From: Balneolales bacterium
GTDB taxonomy: Bacteria; Bacteroidota; Rhodothermia; Balneolales; Cyclonatronaceae
Length of the DNA stretch: 64,000 nucleotides
Assembly (NCBI GenBank): GCA_020832405.1
Contig: JAFIET010000007.1
Location: 1 to 64,000 of the forward strand
Reading direction: 5' to 3'
Shown here: positions 26,907 through 35,283 of the stretch, in pieces
Position numbering within the stretch: the stretch's first letter is position 1
Layout of the letters: each line of letters starts with the position of its first letter
Program-made: the position numbers and the translations under genes
The notes under the pieces: generated by a model
The model's database searches: none
Seen by the model: the letters and a program-made list of their open reading frames with translations, nothing else
Told to the model about the DNA's origin: nothing

Positions 26907-27734
26907 ATGGACTTACTCGAAGCAATCATCCTGGCGCTTGTTCAGGGAATCACTGAATTTCTTCCGATATCAAGCTCAGGACACCTCAGGATTGCCGGAG
27001 CACTGCTCGGTCAGGAGCTGGAAACAGACCTGCTTTTTGATCTGATCGTACACTTTGGAACGCTGTTCAGTATATTTATTTACTTCAGAGAAAAACTTAC
27101 CGAGCTCTTCTTTTCAGTATTCAGGATTCTGAAAACCCCGATTGCCTGCTTCAGAAACTGGGATAATGATTACGATCTTCGCTTTAACACGTTTATTCTG
27201 GTGAGCATGATTCCGGCCGGGATCGCCGGGTTTACCATTCGCGATCAGGTAGAAACCGTTTTTGCCAATCCGGTTGGGATTTCAGCCATGTTTATGGTAA
27301 CCGGCGTTATGCTCTACACAACCAAGTTTTTCGATGAGGGCACCAAAGGCCTCACCCTTAAAAACACCTTTATTGTAGGGCTTGCGCAGGCTTTGGCTCT
27401 GCTGCCGGGCATCAGCCGTTCGGGAGCTACAATCTCAATGGCGGTGTATCTTGGAATTAAGCGTGAAGATATCGCCAACTTCACCTTCATTATGATGATC
27501 CCGGTTGTAGCCGGCGCAACCCTGGTTGATTTGCTCAAGCTTCAGACAACAGGCCTTGCAGAGGGGATGCTTATGCCTCTTATCGTCGGTTTTTTTGTCG
27601 CACTTGTTTCCGGCTATTATGCTCTGAAATACCTGATTATCCTCTTTAAGTCAAAAGGGATCTTCTACTTTGCATGGTATTGCTGGGCCATCGGTATTTT
27701 TGGTCTGGTTTACTTCGGGCTTATGGCGAACTGA
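26907..27734 (+). CDS. uppP: Undecaprenyl-diphosphate phosphatase
   Basis: UppP (BacA) recycles the undecaprenyl carrier used for peptidoglycan and other envelope polymers by removing a phosphate from its diphosphate form. The protein has 275 residues and about seven or eight transmembrane helices. The two family signatures are VQGITEFLPISSSGHL (about 12-27) with the catalytic Glu and Ser, and LPGISRSGATISMA with the conserved Arg. The gene is followed directly by a terminator. Confidence 0.95.
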   Translation: MDLLEAIILALVQGITEFLPISSSGHLRIAGALLGQELETDLLFDLIVHFGTLFSIFIYFREKLTELFFSVFRILKTPIACFRNWDNDYDLRFNTFILVSMIPAGIAGFTIRDQVETVFANPVGISAMFMVTGVMLYTTKFFDEGTKGLTLKNTFIVGLAQALALLPGISRSGATISMAVYLGIKREDIANFTFIMMIPVVAGATLVDLLKLQTTGLAEGMLMPLIVGFFVALVSGYYALKYLIILFKSKGIFYFAWYCWAIGIFGLVYFGLMAN

Positions 27735-27750
27735 CTTTCCGGATTTTATT

Positions 27751-27787
27751 AAAACCCCGCAGGTAAATAATCCCGCGGGGTTTTTTA
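27751..27787 (+). terminator. Terminator of uppP
   Basis: The ten-base stem AAAACCCCGC (27751-27760) / GCGGGGTTTT (27775-27784) has a short AT-rich loop and a following T run. Confidence 0.9.
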
Positions 27788-27848
27788 TGTGTACTTTGCA
27801 GGAATCCCCCATTTACCGAGAATTAATTAAACAACAGCTCACTCAAAC

Positions 27849-27944
27849 ATGACAGCACACAGCTTTTTCCTGTTTGTACTGCCGTTAATCATTCTTTTTG
27901 TAACAGCGCTTGCCGTTTGGAATGAAGGCAGGAGAGCACGCTGA
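27849..27944 (+). CDS. 31-residue single-pass membrane protein coupled to a symporter
   Basis: An ATG at 27849 opens a 31-codon frame ending in TGA at 27942-27944. The last A of that stop is the first base of the symporter ATG (TGATG). The peptide has a short polar start (MTAHS), one hydrophobic helix of about 18 residues (FFLFVLPLIILFVTALAV) and a charged end (WNEGRRAR). Small one-helix proteins are known directly upstream of SSS-family symporters and are described as symporter accessory proteins. Assignment here rests on size, topology and the one-base overlap. There is no clear SD. Confidence 0.7.
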   Translation: MTAHSFFLFVLPLIILFVTALAVWNEGRRAR

Positions 27945-29449
27945 TGGATGGGGTTTCTTTTTCCGCTGAGCCTTTGGCGCTGGTTTCCTTTGTCGCTTAT
28001 CTGCTGCTGATTATCCTCATAGGCCTTTACGCTTCCCGCTTTTCTTCACAGGGTATCAGCGAGTATTTTGTGGGAGGCCGGCGTATGAACCGGTTTGTGG
28101 TTGCGCTGTCTGCGGTTGTTTCGGGCCGCAGTGCGTGGCTGCTGCTCGGGGTTACAGGTATGGCGTGGAGTGTGGGGGTGCAGGCGGTGTGGTCAGTTAT
28201 CGGCTACATTGTGGTTGAGGTATGGTTGTTTCTCTATTACGCCCGGCGCCTGCGGCGGTTTGCGGAGGTCCACAATGTGATCACCATCCCGGATTTTTTT
28301 GCAGCCCGTTTCCCGGCGCAGGAAAAACTCATCCGCATCGTGCTGGTTGCGATCATCCTGATTTTCATGAGCGGCTACGTTTCCGCGCAGTTTGTGGCAG
28401 GAGGGAAGACCTTCGTGTCCGGCTTCGGGATAGATCCGCTTTGGGGCATCGGCATCACCGCTGCGATTGTGCTGCTGTACACGGTACTCGGCGGATTTCT
28501 GGCGGTGAGCCTCACAGACGTGCTACAGGGCTTTCTGATGCTCTTTGCCCTTGTTCTGATGCCCGTTCTCCTCATTGCACATCTCGGCGGCTGGGCCTTC
28601 GTAGTAGCTGAACTCACTGCTTTTGATCCGCTGCTGCTCGACCCCTACGCCCTCGGCCTTGGGGCAGCCATTGGCGGACTTGCAATCGGGCTGGGTTCAC
28701 CCGGAAACCCGCACATCATATCGCGCTACCTTTCCATCGAGAACGAATCGCAGCTGAAAACGGCCTGTGTTGTGGGCACCTTGTGGAATGTGCTCATGGC
28801 ATGGGGCGCCCTTTTTATCGGGCTGGCCGGCAGGGTGATGTTCCCGGAGCTTTCCATGCTTCCCGGCGCTGATACTGAGAATCTGTTCCCGCACGTGGCC
28901 CAAACCCTGCTGCACCCGGTTTTTTTTGGGCTCGTTATGGCGGCTGTTTTTGCTGCGATTATGTCATCGGCTGATTCGCAGCTTCTGGTCGCGGCTTCGA
29001 GCCTTGTACGCGATGTTGCAGAAAAAATGCTGGGGCAGGGGCAGCAGATTCCGCAGCAAAGGCTCGTACGCCTCAGCCGGTTAGTCGTTGTGATCCTGGT
29101 TGCGGTTTCGCTTACGCTTGGCTATCTGGCACAGGACCTTGTTTTCTGGCTGGTACTCTTCGCCTGGGCCGGACTTGGCGCAGCTATCGGCCCGACTTCC
29201 GTTCTCGCTCTTTACTGGCGGCGAACTACCGGCTATGGTGTTGTCGCCGGGATGATAGCCGGCGCTTCGGTAACCATCATCTGGCGGCTTACCGACAGCC
29301 TAAGGGCACTTTCCTATGAGCTGATTCCCGGCTTTTTGGCCGGTCTGCTGGTCACCGTCATCGTTAGCCTGCTTACATCGCCGCCGGATTCGGCTGATGA
29401 GCATTTTAAGACGATGGATCCGTCATCACCCAAACAAAACCCAAGCTAA
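27944..29449 (+). CDS. Sodium:solute symporter family protein, PutP-like
   Basis: The protein has 501 residues and about 13 transmembrane helices in the LeuT-type SSS family, which couples Na+ entry to uptake of proline, pantothenate or other solutes. SEYFVGGRRMNRFVVALSA, SGRSAWLLLGVTGMAWSVG and GSPGNPHIISRYLSI resemble the PutP subgroup, and the helix-8 motif AAIMSSADSQLLVAAS carries the Ser residues that usually contact Na+. Proline is the best substrate guess but is not proven. It is coupled to the 31-residue protein upstream. Confidence 0.88.
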   Translation: MDGVSFSAEPLALVSFVAYLLLIILIGLYASRFSSQGISEYFVGGRRMNRFVVALSAVVSGRSAWLLLGVTGMAWSVGVQAVWSVIGYIVVEVWLFLYYARRLRRFAEVHNVITIPDFFAARFPAQEKLIRIVLVAIILIFMSGYVSAQFVAGGKTFVSGFGIDPLWGIGITAAIVLLYTVLGGFLAVSLTDVLQGFLMLFALVLMPVLLIAHLGGWAFVVAELTAFDPLLLDPYALGLGAAIGGLAIGLGSPGNPHIISRYLSIENESQLKTACVVGTLWNVLMAWGALFIGLAGRVMFPELSMLPGADTENLFPHVAQTLLHPVFFGLVMAAVFAAIMSSADSQLLVAASSLVRDVAEKMLGQGQQIPQQRLVRLSRLVVVILVAVSLTLGYLAQDLVFWLVLFAWAGLGAAIGPTSVLALYWRRTTGYGVVAGMIAGASVTIIWRLTDSLRALSYELIPGFLAGLLVTVIVSLLTSPPDSADEHFKTMDPSSPKQNPS

Positions 29450-29461
29450 AACGAACACCGC

Positions 29462-30583
29462 TCAGAATTCTTCACCCTGCTTTTGAGAACTGTTGTGTGG
29501 CGCGGCATCCGGGGTCTTGCTTTCGTCTGATTTTTCAGTGCTGTCGCGGAAGCTCTTCACTACAGAGTTATTCAGATACCAGCTCAGCACCATTATCCCG
29601 ATCCCGATGATGGTGTAGAAGGTGATGAAGCGCCACATGAAAGTGGCAATGCCGATGAAGATTTCACGGTCAAACAGCGGACCGAGGAAAATCACGAACA
29701 AAGCTTCTACACCGCCGCTGCCGCCGGGTGTGGGCATGAAGAGCGTAGCGAGCGACATCGCAAAGCTTCGGAAAAACAGAAGAACTTCGTCTGCCGGCAG
29801 GAAACTGAGCACCACGATCGCAGGCAGGGAAGCCCGCGCCATCCAGGCCAGTGCAGCGAGCCCGTAAGCTTTGGCCAGAAAACTGAACGGCTTGCGGCGG
29901 AGGGTTTCTGAAGTGCCAACAAGGTTATCAAGTTCGCGCTCTATAGTGTCGGCATGTTTGCGCAAAACCGGCAGGCGGAATAATGCCTGTACCATTCTTT
30001 TGAGGTAAAACGGGTTGATGAGCACCCCGTAGGCGAGAACAAACCCGTAGCCGAGCAGGCTCAGGTAAACAAAGGCCATGGCCGACTTGCCGAACACACC
30101 GAAGGCTTCAGGGATTATTTCGAGGTAAAGACCGGCAATAATCAGAATGGGGATTACCATCAGATAGAAAATCTGATCGAGCAGGATGGTATAAAAAGTT
30201 ATGGCACTTGCCTGACCCAGCGGGATGTGTTCACGGGTCATGGCATAGATGCCAAGCGGCGCCCCCCCAATGGTGGATGGCGTAATGGCGGATGCAAAAT
30301 CCCACGAAAGTACGATACGGAAGGAGCCGGCCCAGCTGATGCGTTTTTCTGCCAGGTATCTGATTTTGGCAGCTGTAAACCAGATTTTGAGGAACATCAC
30401 AACGCTTGCGATTACCAGTCCGGGCATCCGTTTAAGGCGTACGTGCTCGAAGCCTTCGGGGGTGTAGGTCAGATACAGCACAATTCCGGTGGCCACAACG
30501 CTGAGCGAAATAGACAGAAACAGGTATTTATTGGAGATTAAATCCCGTGGAGACTGTACAATATGCTTTTTTTGCTTACTCAA
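29462..30583 (-). CDS. Flippase-like membrane protein (lysylphosphatidylglycerol synthase TM / UPF0104)
   Basis: The protein has 373 residues and about eight transmembrane helices. It belongs to the family named after the membrane half of MprF: the block LSWDFASAITPSTIGGAPLGIYAM and the later LFMPTPGGSGGVEALF are characteristic. There is no aminoacyl-transferase domain, so it is not a full MprF. Related proteins are thought to move lipids. It starts with TTG at 30583 and its stop lies 12 bases from the convergent symporter gene. Confidence 0.85.
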   Translation of the reverse strand: MSKQKKHIVQSPRDLISNKYLFLSISLSVVATGIVLYLTYTPEGFEHVRLKRMPGLVIASVVMFLKIWFTAAKIRYLAEKRISWAGSFRIVLSWDFASAITPSTIGGAPLGIYAMTREHIPLGQASAITFYTILLDQIFYLMVIPILIIAGLYLEIIPEAFGVFGKSAMAFVYLSLLGYGFVLAYGVLINPFYLKRMVQALFRLPVLRKHADTIERELDNLVGTSETLRRKPFSFLAKAYGLAALAWMARASLPAIVVLSFLPADEVLLFFRSFAMSLATLFMPTPGGSGGVEALFVIFLGPLFDREIFIGIATFMWRFITFYTIIGIGIMVLSWYLNNSVVKSFRDSTEKSDESKTPDAAPHNSSQKQGEEF

Positions 30584-30615
30584 GCACTAAATCTGAATGA
30601 AGTGATGGCGTCTGA

Positions 30616-31563
30616 TTAAAGTCTGTCTGGCAAACCTGCAACGGTATTTTGGTACGATTCAAGCAGGCGGTCGAATAGTTCAGCGGCAGTCGGTATGTCT
30701 TGTATCAGGCCGGATATCTGCCCGATTTCGAGTTCTCCTTCGGTAAGGTCTCCTTCAAAAATACCTGCCTTTGCGCGGCGCTTGCCTAATATAGCACGAA
30801 TTTCATCAGGGCTTGCACAGCGAGTTTCGGCCTCGCTGATTTTTTTGTAAAATTCATTTTTAATGAGGCGTACCGGAACCACATTTTTCATGCAGAGCAC
30901 CGTTGCGCTGTCGTCAGCTTCCAGAATGCTTTTTTTGAAGTTGGGATGCGCCGAGCTTTCCGCAGTAGCGGCAAATCGGGAACCGATTTGAACACCGTCG
31001 GCGCCGAGCGCAAGGGCAGCGGCAATTGCACGGCCGTCGCCGATGCCTCCGGCCGCAATCACCGGAATCTGCAGGGCATCTGCAACCTGCGGGATGAGGC
31101 ACATGCTCGTTATCTCATCCTTGCCGTTGTGCCCGCCTGCTTCGAAGCCTTCACAAACGACGGCATCAACCCCGCGCTGCTCGCATTTGAGAGCGAGCTT
31201 CACATTAGGTACTACGTGCACCACTATGATACCGCGCTCCTTGAGCCAGCTGGTCCAGCTTGCCGGGTTTCCCGCCGAGGTGAACACAATGGGGACGCCT
31301 TCTTCCTCAATCACAGCCATGTGCTGCTCAATATCGGGGTAAAGCAGGGGCACGTTTACCGCGAAGGGTTTGTCCGTTGCGGCTTTGAGGCTTTTGATGT
31401 GATGGCGAAGCACTTCCGGGTACATAGAGCCCGCCCCGATAATGCCAAGTCCGCCTTTTGCGGATACCGCGGCTGCTAGTTTCCAGCCGGAGCACCACAC
31501 CATGCCGGCCTGAATAATGGGGTAGCGAATCCCGAATAAACGGCAAATCCGATTTTCTTTCAT
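30616..31563 (-). CDS. FMN-dependent nitronate monooxygenase / FabK-like flavin oxidoreductase
   Basis: The protein has 315 residues in a TIM barrel of the 2-nitropropane dioxygenase family. It opens with FGIRYPIIQAGMVWCSG and has GGLGIIGAG, CEGFEAGGHNG with the conserved His, PVIAAGGIGDGRAIAAALALGA and GVQIGSRFAAT. The family includes nitronate monooxygenases and FabK enoyl-ACP reductases, which cannot be told apart by eye here. It follows the aldolase gene, but a strong terminator separates them, so it probably has its own promoter. Confidence 0.85.
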   Translation of the reverse strand: MKENRICRLFGIRYPIIQAGMVWCSGWKLAAAVSAKGGLGIIGAGSMYPEVLRHHIKSLKAATDKPFAVNVPLLYPDIEQHMAVIEEEGVPIVFTSAGNPASWTSWLKERGIIVVHVVPNVKLALKCEQRGVDAVVCEGFEAGGHNGKDEITSMCLIPQVADALQIPVIAAGGIGDGRAIAAALALGADGVQIGSRFAATAESSAHPNFKKSILEADDSATVLCMKNVVPVRLIKNEFYKKISEAETRCASPDEIRAILGKRRAKAGIFEGDLTEGELEIGQISGLIQDIPTAAELFDRLLESYQNTVAGLPDRL

Positions 31564-31579
31564 CGTTAAAAAAATGTGC

Positions 31580-31615
31580 TAAAAAAAACGGAACCGGATT
31601 TTGGTCCGGTTCCGT
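31580..31615 (-). terminator. Terminator of the aldolase gene
   Basis: The minus-strand stem ACGGAACCGGA/TCCGGTTCCGT (11 base pairs, 31605-31615 with 31588-31598) is followed by eight T (complement of 31581-31588). Confidence 0.92.
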
Positions 31616-31638
31616 CTCAGATATTGAAATAACTAAAG

Positions 31639-32715
31639 TTACGCGATGGTAACTTCTTCGTTGAGGTACACATCCTGAATGGTTTGCAGGAGTTTTGCAC
31701 CTTCAGCCATCGGGCGCTGGAAAGCTTTCCGGCCGCTGATGAGGCCTGAACCGCCGGCGCGCTTGTTGATAACGGCTGTAGTAACCGCATCTGCAAAGTC
31801 ATTGGCACCGGAAGCACCGCCTGAGTTAATCAGACCGGCACGGCCCATGTAGCAGTTGGCCAGCTGATAGCGGGTCAGATCAATCGGGTTGTCGCTTGTG
31901 AGCTGGCTGTAAATGCGCTCATCCAGCTTGCCGTAAGAAGAAGAACCGGTGTTCAGCGCTTTGAAACCGCCGTTCACTTCAGGAAGCTTCTGCTTAATAA
32001 TGTCGGCTTCGATGGTTACGCCAAGGTGGTTGGCCTGACCGGTAAGATCGGCAGCTACGTGGTAGTCAACGCCGTCTTTGTTGAAGGCATTGTTACGGGT
32101 GTAGCACCAAAGGATGGTAGCCATGCCGAGCTCGTGTGCGTAGGCAAATGCCTGCGCAACTTCAACGATCTGACGTGCAGACTCTTCTGAACCGAAATAA
32201 ATGGTAGCCCCGATAGCTGCAGCGCCCATATCGTAGGCCTGATCGATGGTTCCGAACATGATCTGATCGAAGGTGTTCGGGTAGGTCATCAGTTCGTTGT
32301 GGTTGATTTTCACCACAAACGGGATTTTATGGGCATACTTGCGCGCAACCGCACCAAGTACACCATAGGTTGAAGCTACTGCGTTACAGCCGCCTTCAAT
32401 GGCAAGCTTTACGATATTTTCAGGATCGAAATACGCAGGGTTTTTGGCGAATGAGGCACCGCCGGAATGCTCAATACCCTGATCTACAGGGAGGATGGAA
32501 ACATAGCCTGTTCCGGCAAGACGGCCCGTGTTGTAAATGGACTGCATGTTGCGCAGTACACGGATATTGCGGTCTGACTGTGCCCAGACCTTATCAATAA
32601 AATCAGCTGACGGAAGGTACAGGCTGTCTTTTGAGATGGTTTTGCACTCATGGCCGAGTAAGGTTTCGGCATTGCTGCCGAGATATTCCTCAATTTTCGA
32701 TAGTGTTAACGACAT
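31639..32715 (-). CDS. fbaB: Class I fructose-bisphosphate aldolase (FbaB/DhnA type)
   Basis: This glycolytic enzyme forms or cleaves fructose 1,6-bisphosphate through a Schiff base, without metal. The protein has 358 residues. [33 protein letters not shown] and [13 protein letters not shown] match the DhnA/FbaB group, and the C-terminal [13 protein letters not shown] and [12 protein letters not shown] bind phosphate in the family. It has one of the strongest Shine-Dalgarno sequences in the window (AGGAGG, complement of 32727-32732, 11 bases before the ATG), as expected for a highly expressed gene. Confidence 0.93.
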   Translation of the reverse strand: MSLTLSKIEEYLGSNAETLLGHECKTISKDSLYLPSADFIDKVWAQSDRNIRVLRNMQSIYNTGRLAGTGYVSILPVDQGIEHSGGASFAKNPAYFDPENIVKLAIEGGCNAVASTYGVLGAVARKYAHKIPFVVKINHNELMTYPNTFDQIMFGTIDQAYDMGAAAIGATIYFGSEESARQIVEVAQAFAYAHELGMATILWCYTRNNAFNKDGVDYHVAADLTGQANHLGVTIEADIIKQKLPEVNGGFKALNTGSSSYGKLDERIYSQLTSDNPIDLTRYQLANCYMGRAGLINSGGASGANDFADAVTTAVINKRAGGSGLISGRKAFQRPMAEGAKLLQTIQDVYLNEEVTIA

Positions 32716-33057
32716 TCTTTAATTAACCTCCTAAGGTTGTTTCATAACAAAGGGAACGCTGCAATATAAGACTTTTGAAATTCAAATTTGAATAAGTGTA
32801 TGAGATTTGATTTGTGCAAGCGGGTTTATTTTTCTTTCTGCCTGTTTTTTAGGATGATGGGTGCTGTGCCTGCATAGCTTACGATGCTTCAAAGCGCTTT
32901 TTTGATGATGTTATGAAACAGCACGACTTGTTTGATGTTTGAACCCTCAGCCTGCATTCACGGTTGAAAATGCTTATTTTAATAGCTTTGGCCGGAATCG
33001 GGCACTTCTGCCTTTTCCCGGCACATTTAACCTCCCTGCAACAAGATTTCTTTTTCC
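32716..33057. other. Divergent regulatory region, aldolase / dusB
   Basis: These 342 bases hold the promoters for the leftward aldolase and the rightward dusB. Overlapping palindromes built from TTTGAA/TTCAAA lie at 32774-32793. The minus-strand sequence TATATT near 32765 could be a -10 element, but no -35 at standard spacing is clear. No gene is seen. Confidence 0.45.
32774..32793. promoter_or_regulatory. Overlapping palindromes upstream of the aldolase gene
   Basis: TTTGAAATTCAAA (one unpaired central base) runs into ATTCAAATTTGAAT (14-base perfect palindrome, 32780-32793). They lie about 60-80 bases upstream of the aldolase ATG, a typical place for a regulator. The stretch is AT-rich, so chance is not excluded. 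Confidence 0.3.
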
Positions 33058-34044
33058 ATGCAAATTGGTCCCATAAAGCTTCCCGATCAGCCCGTAATTC
33101 TTGCTCCTATGGAAGATGTGAGCGATTCACCCTTCCGACAGATCTGCAAGCGGCTCGGTGCCGATGTGGTGTACACCGAATTTATCAGCTCTGAAGCCAT
33201 CATCCGTGATTCCGATAAATCCATGCACAAAATGCGGTTTGAAGAGATGGAGCGTCCGTTCGGGATTCAGATTTTCGGCGGCAGGGAAGAAGCGATGGAA
33301 GGGGCCGCACAGATTGCAGAGGCCAATAACCCGGACCTGATTGACATCAATTTCGGGTGCCCCGTCTATAAAATTGTGAAGAAAAATGCGGGCTCCGCCT
33401 GTCTGCGCGATTTGGGGCTGATGGCACGCATGACCGAAAAAGTGGTTGATGTCACCAAACTTCCTGTAACTGTAAAAACACGGCTTGGCTGGGATGAAGA
33501 CAGCATCAGAATTCAGGAAGTTGCGCTCATGCTGCAGCGTATTGGTGTGAAGGCGCTCACGGTTCACTGTCGTACGCGTGCGCAGGGCTACAAGGGCAGC
33601 GCCCGCTGGGAGTACCTGAAGCTGCTCAAAAACACGCCAGGCCTTGAGATCCCTGTTATCGGCAACGGCGACATCACCACACCTGAAGAAGCGAAGCATG
33701 TGTTTGATTCTACCGGTGTTGACGGCATCATGATTGGCCGGGCCGCTATCGGCAATCCGTGGATTTTCCGGCAGATGAAAGTGTATCTGGAAACAGGGGA
33801 GAAGCTGCCGGAGCCAACGCTGCAGGAGCGCATGGAAATCTGCGCGGATCAGCTGCGCGCCTCCGTTGCCCATCACGGGGAGAAGTACGGGGTCATCACC
33901 ATGAAAAAGCATTACGGCAACTACCTCAAAGGCATCCGCAACGGAAAAAAACTGCGCCTTGAACTGATGGAGCACGATACCCCGGAACCCATCATTGAAG
34001 CCCTGCTTAATTTCGACGATCAGGATGTGTATGCGCTCAGCTGA
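33058..34044 (+). CDS. dusB: tRNA-dihydrouridine synthase
   Basis: Dus enzymes reduce uridines in the tRNA D-loop using FMN and NADPH. The protein has 328 residues. LAPMEDVSDSPFRQICKRLG opens the FMN barrel, NFGCPVYKIVKKNAGSACL carries the catalytic Cys (in GSACL) and its loop, and TVHCRTRAQGYKG and GNGDITTPEEA follow; a helical tRNA-binding domain ends the protein. It is a DusB-type sequence by these motifs. It has its own ATG at 33058 without SD and is followed by pdxH after 51 bases. Confidence 0.93.
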   Translation: MQIGPIKLPDQPVILAPMEDVSDSPFRQICKRLGADVVYTEFISSEAIIRDSDKSMHKMRFEEMERPFGIQIFGGREEAMEGAAQIAEANNPDLIDINFGCPVYKIVKKNAGSACLRDLGLMARMTEKVVDVTKLPVTVKTRLGWDEDSIRIQEVALMLQRIGVKALTVHCRTRAQGYKGSARWEYLKLLKNTPGLEIPVIGNGDITTPEEAKHVFDSTGVDGIMIGRAAIGNPWIFRQMKVYLETGEKLPEPTLQERMEICADQLRASVAHHGEKYGVITMKKHYGNYLKGIRNGKKLRLELMEHDTPEPIIEALLNFDDQDVYALS

Positions 34045-34095
34045 GCTGCATCGCGCTGATCAGAGGTCATCATCCTAAAAAAATCAAAATTTACT

Positions 34096-34797
34096 TTGCT
34101 AAATCCTATCAAGAGCTGGTTCAGTAAGCGCGACGTACAGTCATGGCGCACGGCTGTGGCGGCTATGCGGCGCGAGTACACCGGTGAGCCCCTCACCGAA
34201 GAGGCTGCAGGAGCGAATCCGCTCGAGCTGTTTGAACGCTGGTACGCCGAGGCCGCCGAACAAAGCCTGTTCGATGCCAATGCGTTCGTACTTTCCACCG
34301 TTTCGGAAAACCGTCCGCATGCGCGGGTGGTGCTGCTGAAGGGCTTCGACGAGCGCGGGCTCGTTTTTTACACCAACTATGAAAGTGACAAGGCGCGGCA
34401 AATCGACGCCAACCCGGAGGTCGCCCTTACCTTTAACTGGCCGGAGTCGTTCCGGCAGCTTCGTATTGAGGGTACCGCAAGCCGCATCAGCGGGGCGGAG
34501 TCCGATGCCTACTTCAATGCGCGGCCGGCTGAGAGCAACCTGAGCGCGGTCATTTCGCCGCAAAGCCGCCCGGTTGAGAGCCGGCAGTGGCTGGAGGAAA
34601 AACAGGAGGCGCTCAAAACAGAGCTTCAGGTTTCAGGCAAACCGCTTGAGCGCCCGGCCAACTGGGGCGGCTACCGCATCATGCCTAAGTATTGGGAATT
34701 CTGGCAGGGCCGCACCGGCCGCCTTCACGACCGGATTGCTTTCATCCCCGATGCATCCCGCCCAAACACCTGGAAGACCCAACGACTTGCCCCCTGA
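34096..34797 (+). CDS. pdxH: Pyridoxamine 5'-phosphate oxidase
   Basis: PdxH oxidises pyridoxamine or pyridoxine phosphate to pyridoxal phosphate using FMN. The protein has 233 residues. MRREYTGEPLTEEAAGANPLELFERW is the usual N-terminal region, RVVLLKGFDERGLVFYTNYE-type sequence binds FMN, and the end RIMPKYWEFWQGRTGRLHDR contacts the substrate. The start is TTG at 34096; the ATG at residue 24 would remove a helix present in homologues. The gene is GC-rich relative to the intergenic DNA around it. Confidence 0.92.
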   Translation: MLNPIKSWFSKRDVQSWRTAVAAMRREYTGEPLTEEAAGANPLELFERWYAEAAEQSLFDANAFVLSTVSENRPHARVVLLKGFDERGLVFYTNYESDKARQIDANPEVALTFNWPESFRQLRIEGTASRISGAESDAYFNARPAESNLSAVISPQSRPVESRQWLEEKQEALKTELQVSGKPLERPANWGGYRIMPKYWEFWQGRTGRLHDRIAFIPDASRPNTWKTQRLAP

Positions 34798-34832
34798 CCA
34801 TCCCTTGACCTTAACTCTGAGAGAATCCGCAC

Positions 34833-35198
34833 ATGCTTTACACGCCCGTCAGCATTATTGTTGGTGCGTTAATCACCGCTGAAGGCCTGAAGCTTCTTAT
34901 TGATGAGGGGCGTACAAACCGCTTCTCAAATTTTGTGTCCGCCGTTGAGCTGATGTGGATGCTCATCAGCCTTGTTTATATGTTTACCGAGGAACTGTAC
35001 GGCATTTACCTTGTAATGCCGGCTTTTTTTGTGGCCTATGTGGCCGCCGGATTCGTGAGCAGCCTTTTTATGATCCGGCAGTTCAAAAGTATGGAAGAGC
35101 TTGAAGATTTCAGGGTACCCAAAAATTATGCCATTGTTTCGATGATTGCCGGATTTCTGTTCAGCGCGGTGAGCATGGCGATCTTTGCTGCCGGCTGA
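34833..35198 (+). CDS. Small membrane protein of unknown function
   Basis: The protein has 121 residues and about four hydrophobic segments (near 4-24, 38-56, 60-82 and 98-118). A polar stretch between the last two contains KSMEELEDFRVPKN. I do not recognise the family. It begins 35 bases after pdxH in the same direction and may be cotranscribed; a terminator follows. The ATG and even hydrophobic pattern support a real gene. Confidence 0.7.
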   Translation: MLYTPVSIIVGALITAEGLKLLIDEGRTNRFSNFVSAVELMWMLISLVYMFTEELYGIYLVMPAFFVAYVAAGFVSSLFMIRQFKSMEELEDFRVPKNYAIVSMIAGFLFSAVSMAIFAAG

Positions 35199-35210
35199 GC
35201 TTCATCCCAT

Positions 35211-35250
35211 AAAAAAAGGTGCGCGGAACTGAATCCGACACACCTTTTTT
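35211..35250. terminator. Bidirectional terminator
   Basis: AAAAAAAGGTG (35211-35221) pairs with CACCTTTTTT (35241-35250) across an imperfect GC stem. A- and T-rich flanks give a U-tract on both strands, which suits its place between convergent genes. Confidence 0.8.
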
Positions 35251-35283
35251 GTGAGTACCTGAAAGTTAGCCCGACGGCCTGAC

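Noticed and set aside
33127-33975. Minus-strand frame of 282 codons opposite dusB
   Set aside because: Its length comes from the base composition of dusB; the plus strand carries the FMN and catalytic Cys motifs.
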